DNA from: Martinezella lusitana
GTDB taxonomy: Bacteria > Pseudomonadota > Alphaproteobacteria > Rhizobiales > Rhizobiaceae
Assembly: GCF_010668395.1 (NCBI RefSeq)
Contig: NZ_WUEY01000023.1
Coordinates: 29,472 to 93,471, forward strand
Reading direction: 5' to 3'
Length of the DNA stretch: 64,000 nucleotides
Shown here: in pieces, positions 45,607 to 54,288 of the stretch
Position numbering within the stretch: the stretch's first letter is position 1
Layout of the letters: the number at the start of each line of letters is the position of its first letter
The notes under the pieces: generated by a model
Database searches by the model: none
Seen by the model: the letters and a program-made list of their open reading frames with translations, nothing else
Told to the model about the DNA's origin: nothing
Program-made: the position numbers and the translations under genes

Positions 45607-45649
45607 AATTCATTCGATTTATGTGGATTGTTATATGACCGAATGAATT
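45607..45649 (+). promoter_or_regulatory. Long dyad before the aldehyde dehydrogenase
   Basis: AATTCATTCG (45607-45616) and CGAATGAATT (45640-45649) are perfect inverted arms whose centres lie 33 bases apart, about three helical turns. They lie 69 bases upstream of the start codon. The remainder of the 45182-45717 gap shows no gene. Confidence 0.45.
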
Positions 45650-45717
45650 GCATCCATGGGGCGTCCAGCTGACAGGTTTGAAAATCCAGTTCTTTTTGCG
45701 TGCGGGGAGGTGCCCAG

Positions 45718-47148
45718 ATGACGATGAATGCCGACGTTCCGCTTTACATCGGCGGCAACTGGCGAAAGACGGTCGAGACGTTGCCGATCATCAATCCGGC
45801 AACCGAGGATGTCATCGGAACCGTCGCCGTTGCCGGTGAGCAGGATCTCGAGGACGCACTCGCTGTGGCGGCTGAAGGCTTCCGGGCCTGGAGCAGCACC
45901 TCGCCGTGGAAACGGTCGGAGATCATCCTCAAGGCTTCTGCCCTCATGCGCGAGCGGATCGAGGACATCGCCCGATCGATCACGGTCGAAAACGGCAAGT
46001 CGCTCGCCGAGGCGCGGCTCGAAGTCATCCGTGGCTGCGAGTTCTTCGAATGGGATGCCGGCGAATGCGTACGGCTCTATGGCCGCGTCATCCCAAGCGA
46101 GCCGGGCATCCGCTATATGGTCGTGCATGAGCCGATCGGCCCTGTCGCGGCTTTTTCTCCATGGAATTTCCCGATGAGCCAGCCGGCGCGCAAGATCGCC
46201 GGCGCCATCGCCTCGGGCTGCTCCGTCATCATGAAGGCTTCGGAGGAAACGCCGAGCGGTGTCATGCATATTGCCCAGGCTTTCGAGGATGCCGGCCTGC
46301 CGGCAGGCGTGCTGAACCTCGTATTCGGCATTCCCGCCAGAATATCCGAGTTCCTGATCCCGCGTCACGAAATCCGCATGATCGCCTTCACCGGTTCCAC
46401 CGCGGTCGGCAAGCACCTGACGGAGATCGCCGCCCGCCATATGAAGCCGGCGCTGATGGAACTTGGAGGTCATGCTCCCGTGATCGTCTGTGACGACGTC
46501 GATCCGGTCGCAGCCGGTATCAGCAGCGCAACGCGCAAGTACCGCAATTCCGGTCAGGTCTGCACCTCACCCACACGCTTCTTCGTGCATGAGAGCGTCT
46601 ACGAGCGCTTCACGAAGGCTTTCGTGGAAAAGGCGCAATCCATCAGGGTCGGCGATGGCCTCGATCCGGCAACGCAGATGGGGCCGGTCGCCAACGACCG
46701 CCGCATCGAGGCGCTGCAGGCGCTGGTCGATGACGGCCGCGCGAAAGGCGCCAGGATACTGTGCGGTGGCCACAGGCTGGAAAAGCGCGGCTACTTCTTC
46801 GCGCCGACGGCGATGGCGGAGCTGCCTGACGATGCTCGCGCGATGCGGGAAGAACCTTTTGGTCCATTGGCGCTGATCAATCCGGTGCGCTCCATTGACG
46901 AAGCGCTGGAAAAAGCAAACGCGCTGCCCTTCGGGCTTGCCGCTTACGGGTTTGCCCGTTCGGCCGCCAATGTAGACCGGATCGCGCGGGGCCTTGAGGC
47001 CGGCAATGTCTCGATCAATACGCTGGAAGCATCCCGTGCGGAAACGCCGTTCGGCGGCGTCAAGGACAGCGGTCTCGGCCGCGAGGGCGGAGCCGAGGGC
47101 ATTCTCCATTATACGATCGTCAAGACCATCTCGCATCTCGTGGAGTGA
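45718..47148 (+). CDS. NAD(P)-dependent aldehyde dehydrogenase, GabD-like
   Basis: 476-residue aldehyde dehydrogenase of the succinate-semialdehyde group. Catalytic Cys282 is in NSGQVCTSPTRF, Glu248 in LMELGGHAP, and FSPWNFPM marks the cofactor fold. The ATG at 45718 has GGGAGG seven bases ahead. It faces the end of the dioxygenase operon and is probably part of the same pathway: ring cleavage of 3-hydroxyanthranilate gives semialdehydes such as 2-aminomuconate semialdehyde that need this type of enzyme. The substrate is inferred from position. A strong dyad lies upstream. Confidence 0.87.
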   Translation: MTMNADVPLYIGGNWRKTVETLPIINPATEDVIGTVAVAGEQDLEDALAVAAEGFRAWSSTSPWKRSEIILKASALMRERIEDIARSITVENGKSLAEARLEVIRGCEFFEWDAGECVRLYGRVIPSEPGIRYMVVHEPIGPVAAFSPWNFPMSQPARKIAGAIASGCSVIMKASEETPSGVMHIAQAFEDAGLPAGVLNLVFGIPARISEFLIPRHEIRMIAFTGSTAVGKHLTEIAARHMKPALMELGGHAPVIVCDDVDPVAAGISSATRKYRNSGQVCTSPTRFFVHESVYERFTKAFVEKAQSIRVGDGLDPATQMGPVANDRRIEALQALVDDGRAKGARILCGGHRLEKRGYFFAPTAMAELPDDARAMREEPFGPLALINPVRSIDEALEKANALPFGLAAYGFARSAANVDRIARGLEAGNVSINTLEASRAETPFGGVKDSGLGREGGAEGILHYTIVKTISHLVE

Positions 47149-47340
47149 GGGCGCCGCTCCTTCATTGACGAGAGATGAACCGCCCCGGCTGACTCGATCG
47201 CCCGGGGCGTCGCGGTGTTGCAGCCGATCGGGCAGCTTTCTTCGAGCTGAATGCCGATGACACGCATGACGACGACGTCCATGAGAGGGCGCGGAGGAGG
47301 CTTCGCGGCCACGTCATGTTGTTTTGACCATGTAACGGGC

Positions 47341-47359
47341 GGGCGACGTTCAGTCGCCC
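47341..47359. terminator. Hairpin at the end of the hydrolase gene
   Basis: GGGCGAC and GTCGCCC form a seven-base-pair stem whose loop contains the hydrolase stop codon. It sits between converging genes and may act as a weak terminator for the aldehyde dehydrogenase transcript. No T-run. Confidence 0.35.
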
Positions 47360-48240
47360 ATCACCGTCAGCAGCGCTTGAGAAAGGGCCGTCTCCTCGCT
47401 TCGCAGTTCCATGAGGATATCGAAGTGGTTGCGGCCCGGCACTTCCAGCATCCGTACTGGATGGCCAAGATCGGCCCATGCCTCCGCGAAGGCGGTTGAT
47501 TGGCGCTTGAAACCCGGAGCTTCCTTTTCCGCCCAGGCAACGACTATCGGGCAGCCAAGCCGAGGCAGATGCCGGATCGGGCTCAAAGCGTCCACGTCTT
47601 GCGCATCGAGCGAAAGCCATTCCTGGGGGAAGCTCGCCGCCAACGGTGCAAGCTCGAACAGGCCACTCAGTGGCAGGGCCGACTTGACGACATTTTCAGG
47701 CACGCCGAAATCCTCGTGCCATCCGCCGGCGAGCAGCATGGCTGCGAGATGACCGCCGGCGGAGCTGCCGCCGATATGAATGCGGTTGCGATCGATGCCG
47801 TAGCGGGCGGCATTTTGCCAGAGAAAGGCAAGGGCAGCGCGCACTTCGCGGACGATTTCGGACAGCGTGACGGTGGGCGCAAGGCGATAGTCCAAGACGG
47901 CGGTCATAATGCCTGCTTTGGCCAGCATCCCCGCCATCATGGCAGAATCCTGCTTGGATAGAGCTCGCCAGTAGCCCCCATGGATAAAGAGGAAGACCGG
48001 GCGCAGCCCATCGCCGGTCTCGGGTCCGAAAATGTCGAGCGTCTGGCCGCTTTTGCCGTCGTAGACAATATCGGCAAAGCGGAGCCAGGCGCTGCGCACT
48101 TCGTCCGAGGTTTCGCGATAGGCTTGCATCTCGTCGGGAAAGCGGTCGCCGATGGTGGCGCGCGCATTGTAATCGACGTCAAGCCGTTCTCGTGGCCAGG
48201 TTTCTTCGGCAATCAACGGGCTGGCGAAGCGGTTCATCAT
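47350..48240 (-). CDS. Alpha/beta hydrolase, arylformamidase (KynB-type fold)-like
   Basis: 296-residue esterase/lipase-fold protein. The oxyanion motif is HGGYW at residues 87-91, the nucleophile Ser160 in GGSSAGGHL, and the likely catalytic histidine in GRNHFDI near the C-terminus. This arrangement is found in eukaryotic-type kynurenine formamidases and related carboxylesterases. It closes the operon that contains the 3-hydroxyanthranilate dioxygenase, so cleavage of an N-formyl or ester group on a kynurenine-like compound is plausible but unproven. GAGGAG precedes the ATG. Confidence 0.83.
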   Translation of the reverse strand: MMNRFASPLIAEETWPRERLDVDYNARATIGDRFPDEMQAYRETSDEVRSAWLRFADIVYDGKSGQTLDIFGPETGDGLRPVFLFIHGGYWRALSKQDSAMMAGMLAKAGIMTAVLDYRLAPTVTLSEIVREVRAALAFLWQNAARYGIDRNRIHIGGSSAGGHLAAMLLAGGWHEDFGVPENVVKSALPLSGLFELAPLAASFPQEWLSLDAQDVDALSPIRHLPRLGCPIVVAWAEKEAPGFKRQSTAFAEAWADLGHPVRMLEVPGRNHFDILMELRSEETALSQALLTVMGD

Positions 48241-48258
48241 TTTCTCCTCAAGGGGGTC

Positions 48259-49065
48259 TCAAAGAACGAGGCCGGCGGCCCGGTTTTCGATCAGGCGAAC
48301 GATATTGAGCGCGGTCATCTCCGAGGACTTCGGGTTGGTCGCCAGGGGCCGGTTCTGCAAGCGGATTTCAAGCAGGCCGAAATCGCCCTCGGCCCGGATC
48401 TCGTGGGCATTGAGCCGGGCCTCCGGATCGGCAATCAGCGTGACGCGCGTCCGGTCGACGCCGATGCCGGCAAGCGAGGTGATGACGGCGACGTTGGCGT
48501 TTTGCGGAAAGCGGTCGGCCGCTTCCCGCGCCGATCCCTGGAAGAAGGAGAGGGGAGCCTGCAGCGCGTCGAGGTCGCAGAGCGTTTCGGCTGCGGTGCC
48601 GCGCCAGGCCCTGGGCGGCTTGACGATGCGGTGCTCGACATCCGTGAGATTGAGCCGGGAAGCCGCCGCCAGCGCGTCGACCCCGCCGAGCGCGCCGGGA
48701 GGCACCAGCAATTGCCGGCCTCCCGTTTCCGCAAGAGCGATCAGCTCGGACAGCGCTGCCGTATCGACCAGGGCGGAGGTGGACGAGACGGCGAAGTCCA
48801 TGCCGGCGGCGAGCGCGGCTCGACCGAAGGGTAGCACGCTGCTGCGCCCTGCCGCCTCGACCACCAGTGTCGCGCCGGTCGCGGCAAGATCGCCGGGTTG
48901 TGAAATCAGCCGCGCGCCGAGAGGAAGGTCGTCGCGTTCGCGCGCCGGATCGCGGACAGCCACGGCGACGATGTCGAAAGGCGAACCGCGCTCGGCCAGC
49001 AGCGCGGCCACGCGCTGGTTGATGGCACCCCAGCCGACAAGACAGATCGCTTCAGATTCCGACAT
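48259..49065 (-). CDS. L-aspartate-dehydrogenase-like enzyme
   Basis: 268 residues. The N-terminal Rossmann motif ICLVGWGAINQRVAALL is followed by the conserved substrate domain with VPPGALGGVDALAAA and VKPPRAW. The fold is that of NadX, which oxidises aspartate to iminoaspartate or catalyses the reverse amination. In NAD synthesis NadX feeds quinolinate formation, but here the gene lies inside a catabolic operon, so it may act on an imine or amino acid of the ring-cleavage route. The ATG at 49065 overlaps the end of livF by 14 bases. Similar enzymes lie beside aldehyde dehydrogenase genes in other proteobacteria. Confidence 0.83.
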   Translation of the reverse strand: MSESEAICLVGWGAINQRVAALLAERGSPFDIVAVAVRDPARERDDLPLGARLISQPGDLAATGATLVVEAAGRSSVLPFGRAALAAGMDFAVSSTSALVDTAALSELIALAETGGRQLLVPPGALGGVDALAAASRLNLTDVEHRIVKPPRAWRGTAAETLCDLDALQAPLSFFQGSAREAADRFPQNANVAVITSLAGIGVDRTRVTLIADPEARLNAHEIRAEGDFGLLEIRLQNRPLATNPKSSEMTALNIVRLIENRAAGLVL

Positions 49066-49753
49066 AGCCCTGCACCTGCTCATAGTCCCGATCGAGATCG
49101 GCACCGTTGCCCGACCAGACGCTTCGTCCTTTTTCGATGATGTAGTGCCGGTCGGCAAGCCGCTTGAGCACGGCAAGATTCTTGTCGACGAGAAGGATCG
49201 ACTGGCCTGCCGCGCGCAATTTTCCGATCACGTCCCAGATTTCGGCGCGAATGACGGGGGCAAGCCCCTCGGTCGCCTCATCGAGAATGAGGAGCCACGG
49301 ATTGGTCATCAGGGCCCGGCCAATGGCCAGCATCTGCTGCTCCCCGCCTGAAAGCGTGCCCGCATTCTGTTCGGCACGTTCGCGCATGCGCGGAAACAGC
49401 TCATAGACGCGTTCCAGCGTCCAGCCGTCGGCGTATTTCTGGCGGTTGGCGGCGGTCGCCACCAGATTCTCCCGCACGGTCAACGTCGAAAAGATCTGCC
49501 GCCCCTCGGGGACGAGGCCGACTCCGAGCCGGGCGACACGCTCCGGCGGCTGTCCGGTCATCGGATGGCCGCTGATCGTCACCTTGCCGCCGCGGGCGGG
49601 CACGAGGCCCATGATCGTCTTGATCGACGTGGTCTTGCCCATGCCGTTGCGGCCCATGAGCGTCACGCATTCGCCCTTGGCAACCTCGAATGAAATATCG
49701 AACAGCACCTGGCTGTGGCCATAGCCGGCTTGAAGTTCTTCGACGCTCAGCAT
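49052..49753 (-). CDS. livF: Branched-chain-type ABC transporter ATPase, LivF-like
   Basis: 233-residue ATPase with Walker A GRNGMGKTT, signature LSGGEQQMLAIGRAL and Walker B LLILDEATEGLAP, the standard LivF pattern. The Walker A threonine pair and the LVPEGRQIF loop also match. Its ATG overlaps the LivG end by seven bases. Together with LivG, LivM, LivH and the binding protein it makes a complete importer, here probably for an aromatic amino acid or its metabolite rather than leucine. The symbol reflects the family. Confidence 0.92.
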   Translation of the reverse strand: MLSVEELQAGYGHSQVLFDISFEVAKGECVTLMGRNGMGKTTSIKTIMGLVPARGGKVTISGHPMTGQPPERVARLGVGLVPEGRQIFSTLTVRENLVATAANRQKYADGWTLERVYELFPRMRERAEQNAGTLSGGEQQMLAIGRALMTNPWLLILDEATEGLAPVIRAEIWDVIGKLRAAGQSILLVDKNLAVLKRLADRHYIIEKGRSVWSGNGADLDRDYEQVQGYVGI

Positions 49754-50502
49754 AGTTCGTCCTCGTTTCCGAGATAGGCCTCGCGCACTTCGGCGCTGGC
49801 GGCGATTTCTTCGGCATTGCCGGTCATGATGATCCGCCCGTAAACGAGCACGGAAATGCGGTCGGCAAGGGCGAAGACGGCGTCCATGTCGTGCTCGACG
49901 AGCAGGATCGTTACCTTGCCGCGAAGGCCTTTCAGCACGTCGATCATCTCCTGGCTTTCGGCATGGCCGAGACCGGCCATCGGCTCGTCCAGCAGCAGGA
50001 CCTTCGGCCGGCCGGCCAGGGAGACCAGAAGCTCGAGCTGCTTTCGCTCCCCATGAGAGAGATCGTCGACAACGATGTCGGCACGCCTGCCGAGCGGGCT
50101 GCCGCCGAGCAAGTCGTCGGTCTCGTCCCAAACGTCGCGGCGGGCGTTCATGCGATCGAGAATGCGCAGGTTGCGGCCCATCCTTGCCTGGACGGCGACG
50201 GCCATATTCTGGCGCACGGTGAATTCGCCGAGCAGGCTCGTGACCTGGAACGTGCGCCCCAGCCCCCGAGCCACGCGGGCTGCAGGCGCCAGTCGGGTGA
50301 CGTCCTGGCCGGCGAACATGATCCGGCCTTCGGTCGGCAGCAGATTGCCGCAGAGCTGGTGAATGAGCGTCGATTTTCCGGCGCCGTTCGGGCCGATCAG
50401 GGCATGAATCTGGCCCTCCTCAAGCGCGAAGCTGACATTGTCGGTCGCCGTCAGTCCGGCGAAGCGCTTTACCAAGCCGTGGGTTTCGAGGATCGTCGTC
50501 AT
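49747..50502 (-). CDS. livG: Branched-chain-type ABC transporter ATPase, LivG-like
   Basis: 251-residue ATPase with Walker A GPNGAGKST, signature LSHGERKQLELLVSLA and Walker B VLLLDEPMAGLGHAE, the usual LivG variants. The signature motif has H in place of G in LSGGE, which is normal for this subfamily. Its ATG overlaps the livM stop codon as ATGA. Second ATPase subunit of the importer. Confidence 0.92.
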   Translation of the reverse strand: MTTILETHGLVKRFAGLTATDNVSFALEEGQIHALIGPNGAGKSTLIHQLCGNLLPTEGRIMFAGQDVTRLAPAARVARGLGRTFQVTSLLGEFTVRQNMAVAVQARMGRNLRILDRMNARRDVWDETDDLLGGSPLGRRADIVVDDLSHGERKQLELLVSLAGRPKVLLLDEPMAGLGHAESQEMIDVLKGLRGKVTILLVEHDMDAVFALADRISVLVYGRIIMTGNAEEIAASAEVREAYLGNEDELC

Positions 50503-51470
50503 GCAGCCCTCTTGCGAAAATGGGCGAAGACCCCGTTGATGCCGCCCTTGGTGCCGAGCACCACGACCAGCAGGAGGATGCCGAGAACAAGCTGCCAGTG
50601 CTCCGTCCAGCTCGCCAGATAGGTCTGCAGGATGATGAAGGCGGCCGCGCCGAAAATCGGGCCGACAAAGGTGCCGACGCCTCCGAGGATAATCATGATC
50701 ATCAACTCGCCGGACTTGGTCCAGGCCAGCGTATCGGGGCTTACAAAGCGCATGAAGACCGCCATCAGCGCGCCGGCGAGCCCCGCGCCCATGCCGGACA
50801 GCACGAAGGCAAAGAGCTTGTAGCGGAACGGCTCGATGCCGAGCGACATCATGCGCTTCTCGTTCTGGCGGATGCCGGCGAGCATGGTGCCGAAGGACGA
50901 GCCGATCACGCGGTTCAGCCAGAGGAAATAGAGGATGGCGACGGCGAGGATCACGAAATACACCGCCGTCTTGTCACGCAATCCGATGCCGAACAGCGTA
51001 TTGGCATTGCGCACGATGATGCCGTCGTCGCCGCCATAGGTTTTGAGCGAGACGAAGAAGGCGAACAGCATCTGGGCGAAGGCAAGCGTAATCATGATGA
51101 ACTGCACGCCGCCCGTTCTGAGCGCCAGCGCGCCGATGACGAGCGCCAGCAGGCCGGAAACGAGGATGGCGACAGGGATCGTAATCAGCAGTTGGTCCGT
51201 GCCCGGAATGAAACCGAACAGCGGCACGCCCTCCGCATGGTGGAAATACAGGATGCCGACGACATAGTTGCCGATGCCGAAGAAGGCGGCGTGACCGAAG
51301 GATACCATGCCGCCGAAGCCGAGCGCGAGGTTGAGGCTGGCTGCCGCGATGGCATAGATCATGACGCGGGCAACCAGGCTCGGCAGCGCGGGTTGGCCGA
51401 GCGCGGGCGCGACATAGGGCAGAGCCGCGAGACAGACGATCAGCACGAGATAGGGAATAACGCGGCGCAT
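50499..51470 (-). CDS. livM: Branched-chain-type ABC transporter permease, LivM-like
   Basis: 323-residue membrane protein with about nine hydrophobic stretches. LivM motifs: GFGGMVSFGHAAFFGIGNYVVGIL, ALRTGGVQFIMITLAFAQML and GGVGTFVGPIFGAAAFIILQ. It begins three bases after livH and overlaps livG. It pairs with LivH to form the channel. Confidence 0.92.
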   Translation of the reverse strand: MRRVIPYLVLIVCLAALPYVAPALGQPALPSLVARVMIYAIAAASLNLALGFGGMVSFGHAAFFGIGNYVVGILYFHHAEGVPLFGFIPGTDQLLITIPVAILVSGLLALVIGALALRTGGVQFIMITLAFAQMLFAFFVSLKTYGGDDGIIVRNANTLFGIGLRDKTAVYFVILAVAILYFLWLNRVIGSSFGTMLAGIRQNEKRMMSLGIEPFRYKLFAFVLSGMGAGLAGALMAVFMRFVSPDTLAWTKSGELMIMIILGGVGTFVGPIFGAAAFIILQTYLASWTEHWQLVLGILLLVVVLGTKGGINGVFAHFRKRAA

Positions 51471-51473
51471 GGC

Positions 51474-52388
51474 TCAGCCTTTCGTTGGAAAGAGGCCCTT
51501 GGGCTGGACGAGCAGCACGATAGCCATCAAGAGGTATATGCCCATGGAGGAGATGCCGGCGCCCAGTGCGTCCGCATCGGGGCCGGCCATGATGTGGCGC
51601 AGCAATCCCGGCATGAAGGCTCTGAGCCCGGTATCCAGCACGCCGAGCGTGATGCCGGCGACGAAAGCTCCCTTGACAGATCCGACGCCGCCGATGACGA
51701 CCACCACGAAGGTCGCAAGCAGGATCTGCTCGCCCATGCCGATCTGGACGCTGACCACTGGCCCCATCATGAAACCGGCCAGCCCGGCCAGCAGCGAACC
51801 CAGTCCGAAAATTGCCGTGTAAAGCAGCTTGATGTTGACGCCGAGCGCTCGCACCATATCGCGGTTGGTCGAGCCGGCGCGGACCAGCATGCCGATGCGC
51901 GTGCGGTTGATCAACAAATAGAGGCCGAGCGCCACGAGCAGACCGACGAGAATGATCAGCAAGCGAAAGGGCGGATAGAGAAGCCCCGGAAACAGCTCGA
52001 TCGGCCGCGACAGCATGTCGGGAAGTTGCAGGAAGATCGGCTGGCGGCCGAACAGCAGCACCGTCAGTTCATTGAAGATCAGAATGAGGGCGAAGGTCGC
52101 CAGAACCTGGTCGAGATGGTCCCTCTCATAGAGACGCCGCATCACGCCTAGCTCGACGATGATGCCGACGAGCGTCGTGGCGACCAGCGCGGCGGGCAGC
52201 CCCAGCCAGAAGTTGCCGGTGGCGTTCGCCACCCAGGTGCCCACGAAGGCGCCCACCATGTAGAGCGAGCCGTGGGCCAGATTGATGACGCCCATGATGC
52301 CGAAGATGAGAGTCAGCCCCGCCGCCATCAGGAACAGCATGACGCCGTAGAGAAGGCCGTTGAGCAATTGTTCAAGGATAAGAGTCAT
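51474..52388 (-). CDS. livH: Branched-chain-type ABC transporter permease, LivH-like
   Basis: 304-residue membrane protein with about eight hydrophobic stretches and LivH motifs: GLLYGVMLFLMAAGLTLIFGIMGVINLAHGSLYMVGAF and VVVVIGGVGSVKGAFVAGI. The ATG at 52388 gives the standard start MTLILEQLLNGLLYG. It follows the binding-protein gene across a 93-base gap with a strong hairpin. Confidence 0.92.
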   Translation of the reverse strand: MTLILEQLLNGLLYGVMLFLMAAGLTLIFGIMGVINLAHGSLYMVGAFVGTWVANATGNFWLGLPAALVATTLVGIIVELGVMRRLYERDHLDQVLATFALILIFNELTVLLFGRQPIFLQLPDMLSRPIELFPGLLYPPFRLLIILVGLLVALGLYLLINRTRIGMLVRAGSTNRDMVRALGVNIKLLYTAIFGLGSLLAGLAGFMMGPVVSVQIGMGEQILLATFVVVVIGGVGSVKGAFVAGITLGVLDTGLRAFMPGLLRHIMAGPDADALGAGISSMGIYLLMAIVLLVQPKGLFPTKG

Positions 52389-52437
52389 TGGGCGGTCCGG
52401 TGACCTTTTGTCGGGCAGAGATCGAAGCCAAAGCAGG

Positions 52438-52471
52438 AAGGCCCGGGCGCGCGAGGCGTCGCCCGGGCCTT
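52438..52471 (-). other. Intercistronic hairpin after the LIV binding-protein gene
   Basis: AAGGCCCGGGCG and CGCCCGGGCCTT make a perfect 12-base-pair stem with a ten-base loop, starting ten bases after the binding-protein stop codon. No T-run. It probably stabilises the upstream message or attenuates the permease genes. Confidence 0.6.
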
Positions 52472-52481
52472 GGCGCACGGA

Positions 52482-53651
52482 TCAGAGCTTGCAATCCTTG
52501 GCGTGGATGTCGCCGTAGTTTTCGATAAGCTTGCGCACGGTCTTCGTGGTCGGCACGCCATCGGCGCCCTTTACAACCTCGAGCAGATACCAGTCCTGCA
52601 CCGGATGCTGGTTCGGGCCGAAGCTGAACTTTCCGCGTACCGACTGGAAATCGGCCTTCTTCAGCGCGGCGCGGAAGGCATCGATATCGTCGATGCCGCC
52701 GGTTGCCTTGAGCGCGGAAGCGATCAGGCGGGCGACGTCATAGCCCTGGGTGCCGTAGGTGGTGAGGGGCCGATCCGGATAGGTGGCCTTCCACTTTGCG
52801 ACCAGTTCCTTGCTGGCGGCATTGTCGAAGTCCGGGCTCCAGTGCGACGTGACCTTCAGGCCGACGGCGGCATCGCCGAGGCTCTTCAGGATGACCGCGT
52901 CGCTGGAAGGTTCGGAGAGCACCATCGGTATCTGGCCGAGCAGTCCCGCCTGCTGATACTGACGAAGGAAGGCGATGCCGAGACCGCCGGGGTGGAACTG
53001 GAAAACGACATCCGGCTTCGCCGCACGGATCTGCGCCATTTCGGCCGAATAGTCGGTCTGATCGAGCTGGGTATAGACCTCACCGACGATCTCGCCGCCG
53101 AAGGTACGCTTGAAGCCGTCCAGTGCGTCCTTGCCGGCCTGATAGTTCGGCGCCAGAATGAAGGCGCGCTTATAGCCGAGTTCCTTGGCCGCAATGCCGG
53201 AGGCCTCGTGCAGCGAGTCGTTCTGCCAGGGAACGACGAAATAGTTCGCATTGCAGTCCGGGCCGGCGAGATTGGACGGCGCGGCATTGGCGCTGACGTA
53301 GATCGCACCGTTGTCGACGACGTCGGGAACGACTGCACCGGCGATATTGGAAAAGATGATGCCGGTCAGAAGTTTGATCTTTTCGTCGCCCATCATCTTT
53401 TCGGCGATCTGGCGGCCATTGGCCGGCTTGTTGGCATCATCCTCGACGACGAGTTCGACCGGCACGCCACCGAGCTTGCCGCCCTCCATGTCGATTGCGA
53501 GCTTCATGCCGTCGCGGACGTCCTGGCCGAGATAGCCGCCGGGACCGGACAGGGTGGTGATGACGCCGATCTTGACCGGATCGGCCGCGAACGCAGCGGT
53601 TGCGCTGGCAAGCGCAACGGTCAGCGCGAGTAAGGTATTCTTCAATGTCAT
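52482..53651 (-). CDS. Branched-chain-type ABC substrate-binding protein
   Basis: 389 residues with a signal peptide (about 1-22, LALTVALASATAAFA). The mature protein opens VKIGVITTLSGPGGYLGQDVRDGMKLAID, the leucine/aromatic-acid binding-protein fold (PF13458 type). Relatives bind aromatic acids and amides as well as branched-chain amino acids. The ATG at 53651 is preceded by GGGG. It sits directly after the 3-hydroxyanthranilate dioxygenase gene, so it is likely to capture a kynurenine- or anthranilate-type compound. Confidence 0.9.
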   Translation of the reverse strand: MTLKNTLLALTVALASATAAFAADPVKIGVITTLSGPGGYLGQDVRDGMKLAIDMEGGKLGGVPVELVVEDDANKPANGRQIAEKMMGDEKIKLLTGIIFSNIAGAVVPDVVDNGAIYVSANAAPSNLAGPDCNANYFVVPWQNDSLHEASGIAAKELGYKRAFILAPNYQAGKDALDGFKRTFGGEIVGEVYTQLDQTDYSAEMAQIRAAKPDVVFQFHPGGLGIAFLRQYQQAGLLGQIPMVLSEPSSDAVILKSLGDAAVGLKVTSHWSPDFDNAASKELVAKWKATYPDRPLTTYGTQGYDVARLIASALKATGGIDDIDAFRAALKKADFQSVRGKFSFGPNQHPVQDWYLLEVVKGADGVPTTKTVRKLIENYGDIHAKDCKL

Positions 53652-53720
53652 AGGGTTCCCCATCATTTTCGTTATTGCATTTATTTATACGGTTCCCCTC
53701 CGCCTCTCCCGGGGCGGAGG

Positions 53721-54266
53721 TTATTGCAGTTTCACCCAGCCTTCCGGCGGCGTCTTGCCCGGATGAATCGTTCCGCATTTCGGGCAAGTCCGAAGTTTCT
53801 CATCTGCGTAGAATTTCGCATAAAGCGGAGGAAGGTCGTCAACGATGGACTCCAGATCGACTTCAGCTCGGTGAACCAGGGTTGTGCATTCAAAGCAATA
53901 CCACTCTACCGCGTCAAGAGCGCCTTCCTCGCGCACCGCTTCGATGACGAGACCGATCGAGCCTTCCTGGGGACGCTGTGGCGAATGGCGGACATGGGCG
54001 GGCAGCAGGAAAACATCGCCCTCGCGAATCTGTACGTCATAGAACTCCTTGCCGTCGTAGAGCTTGAGCACCATGTCGCCCTTGAGCTGATAGAAGAATT
54101 CTTCCGACGGATCGTCATGATAGTCGGTGCGGCGGTTCGGGCCGCCGACGATCGTCACCATCAGGTTGCCGTCCTTCCAGATCTGCTGGTTGCCGACGGG
54201 CGGCTGCAGCAGATGGCGGTGCTCGTCGATCCATTTCTGAAGATTGAATGCGCTCAGTCTGGTCAT
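53721..54266 (-). CDS. nbaC: 3-hydroxyanthranilate 3,4-dioxygenase
   Basis: Opens the ring of 3-hydroxyanthranilate with oxygen to give 2-amino-3-carboxymuconate 6-semialdehyde (ACMS). The 181-residue cupin has all expected residues by comparison with the Cupriavidus enzyme: iron ligands His50, Glu56 and His94; substrate contacts Arg46, Arg98 and Glu109; and the second, rubredoxin-like metal site Cys124, Cys127, Cys161 and Cys164. Cytosolic, non-heme Fe(II). It is the second gene of a nine-gene operon after the DapA-type gene and before the importer. ACMS normally needs a decarboxylase (ACMSD) to avoid quinolinate formation; none is in the window. The symbol follows the nitrobenzoate-pathway name. 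Confidence 0.95.
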   Translation of the reverse strand: MTRLSAFNLQKWIDEHRHLLQPPVGNQQIWKDGNLMVTIVGGPNRRTDYHDDPSEEFFYQLKGDMVLKLYDGKEFYDVQIREGDVFLLPAHVRHSPQRPQEGSIGLVIEAVREEGALDAVEWYCFECTTLVHRAEVDLESIVDDLPPLYAKFYADEKLRTCPKCGTIHPGKTPPEGWVKLQ

Positions 54267-54288
54267 TGTCGTTCCTCTCTTTTGTGGA

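Noticed and set aside
50520..52151. 543-codon open frame opposite livM and livH
   Set aside because: Highly charged, low-complexity translation typical of an antisense shadow of membrane-protein genes.
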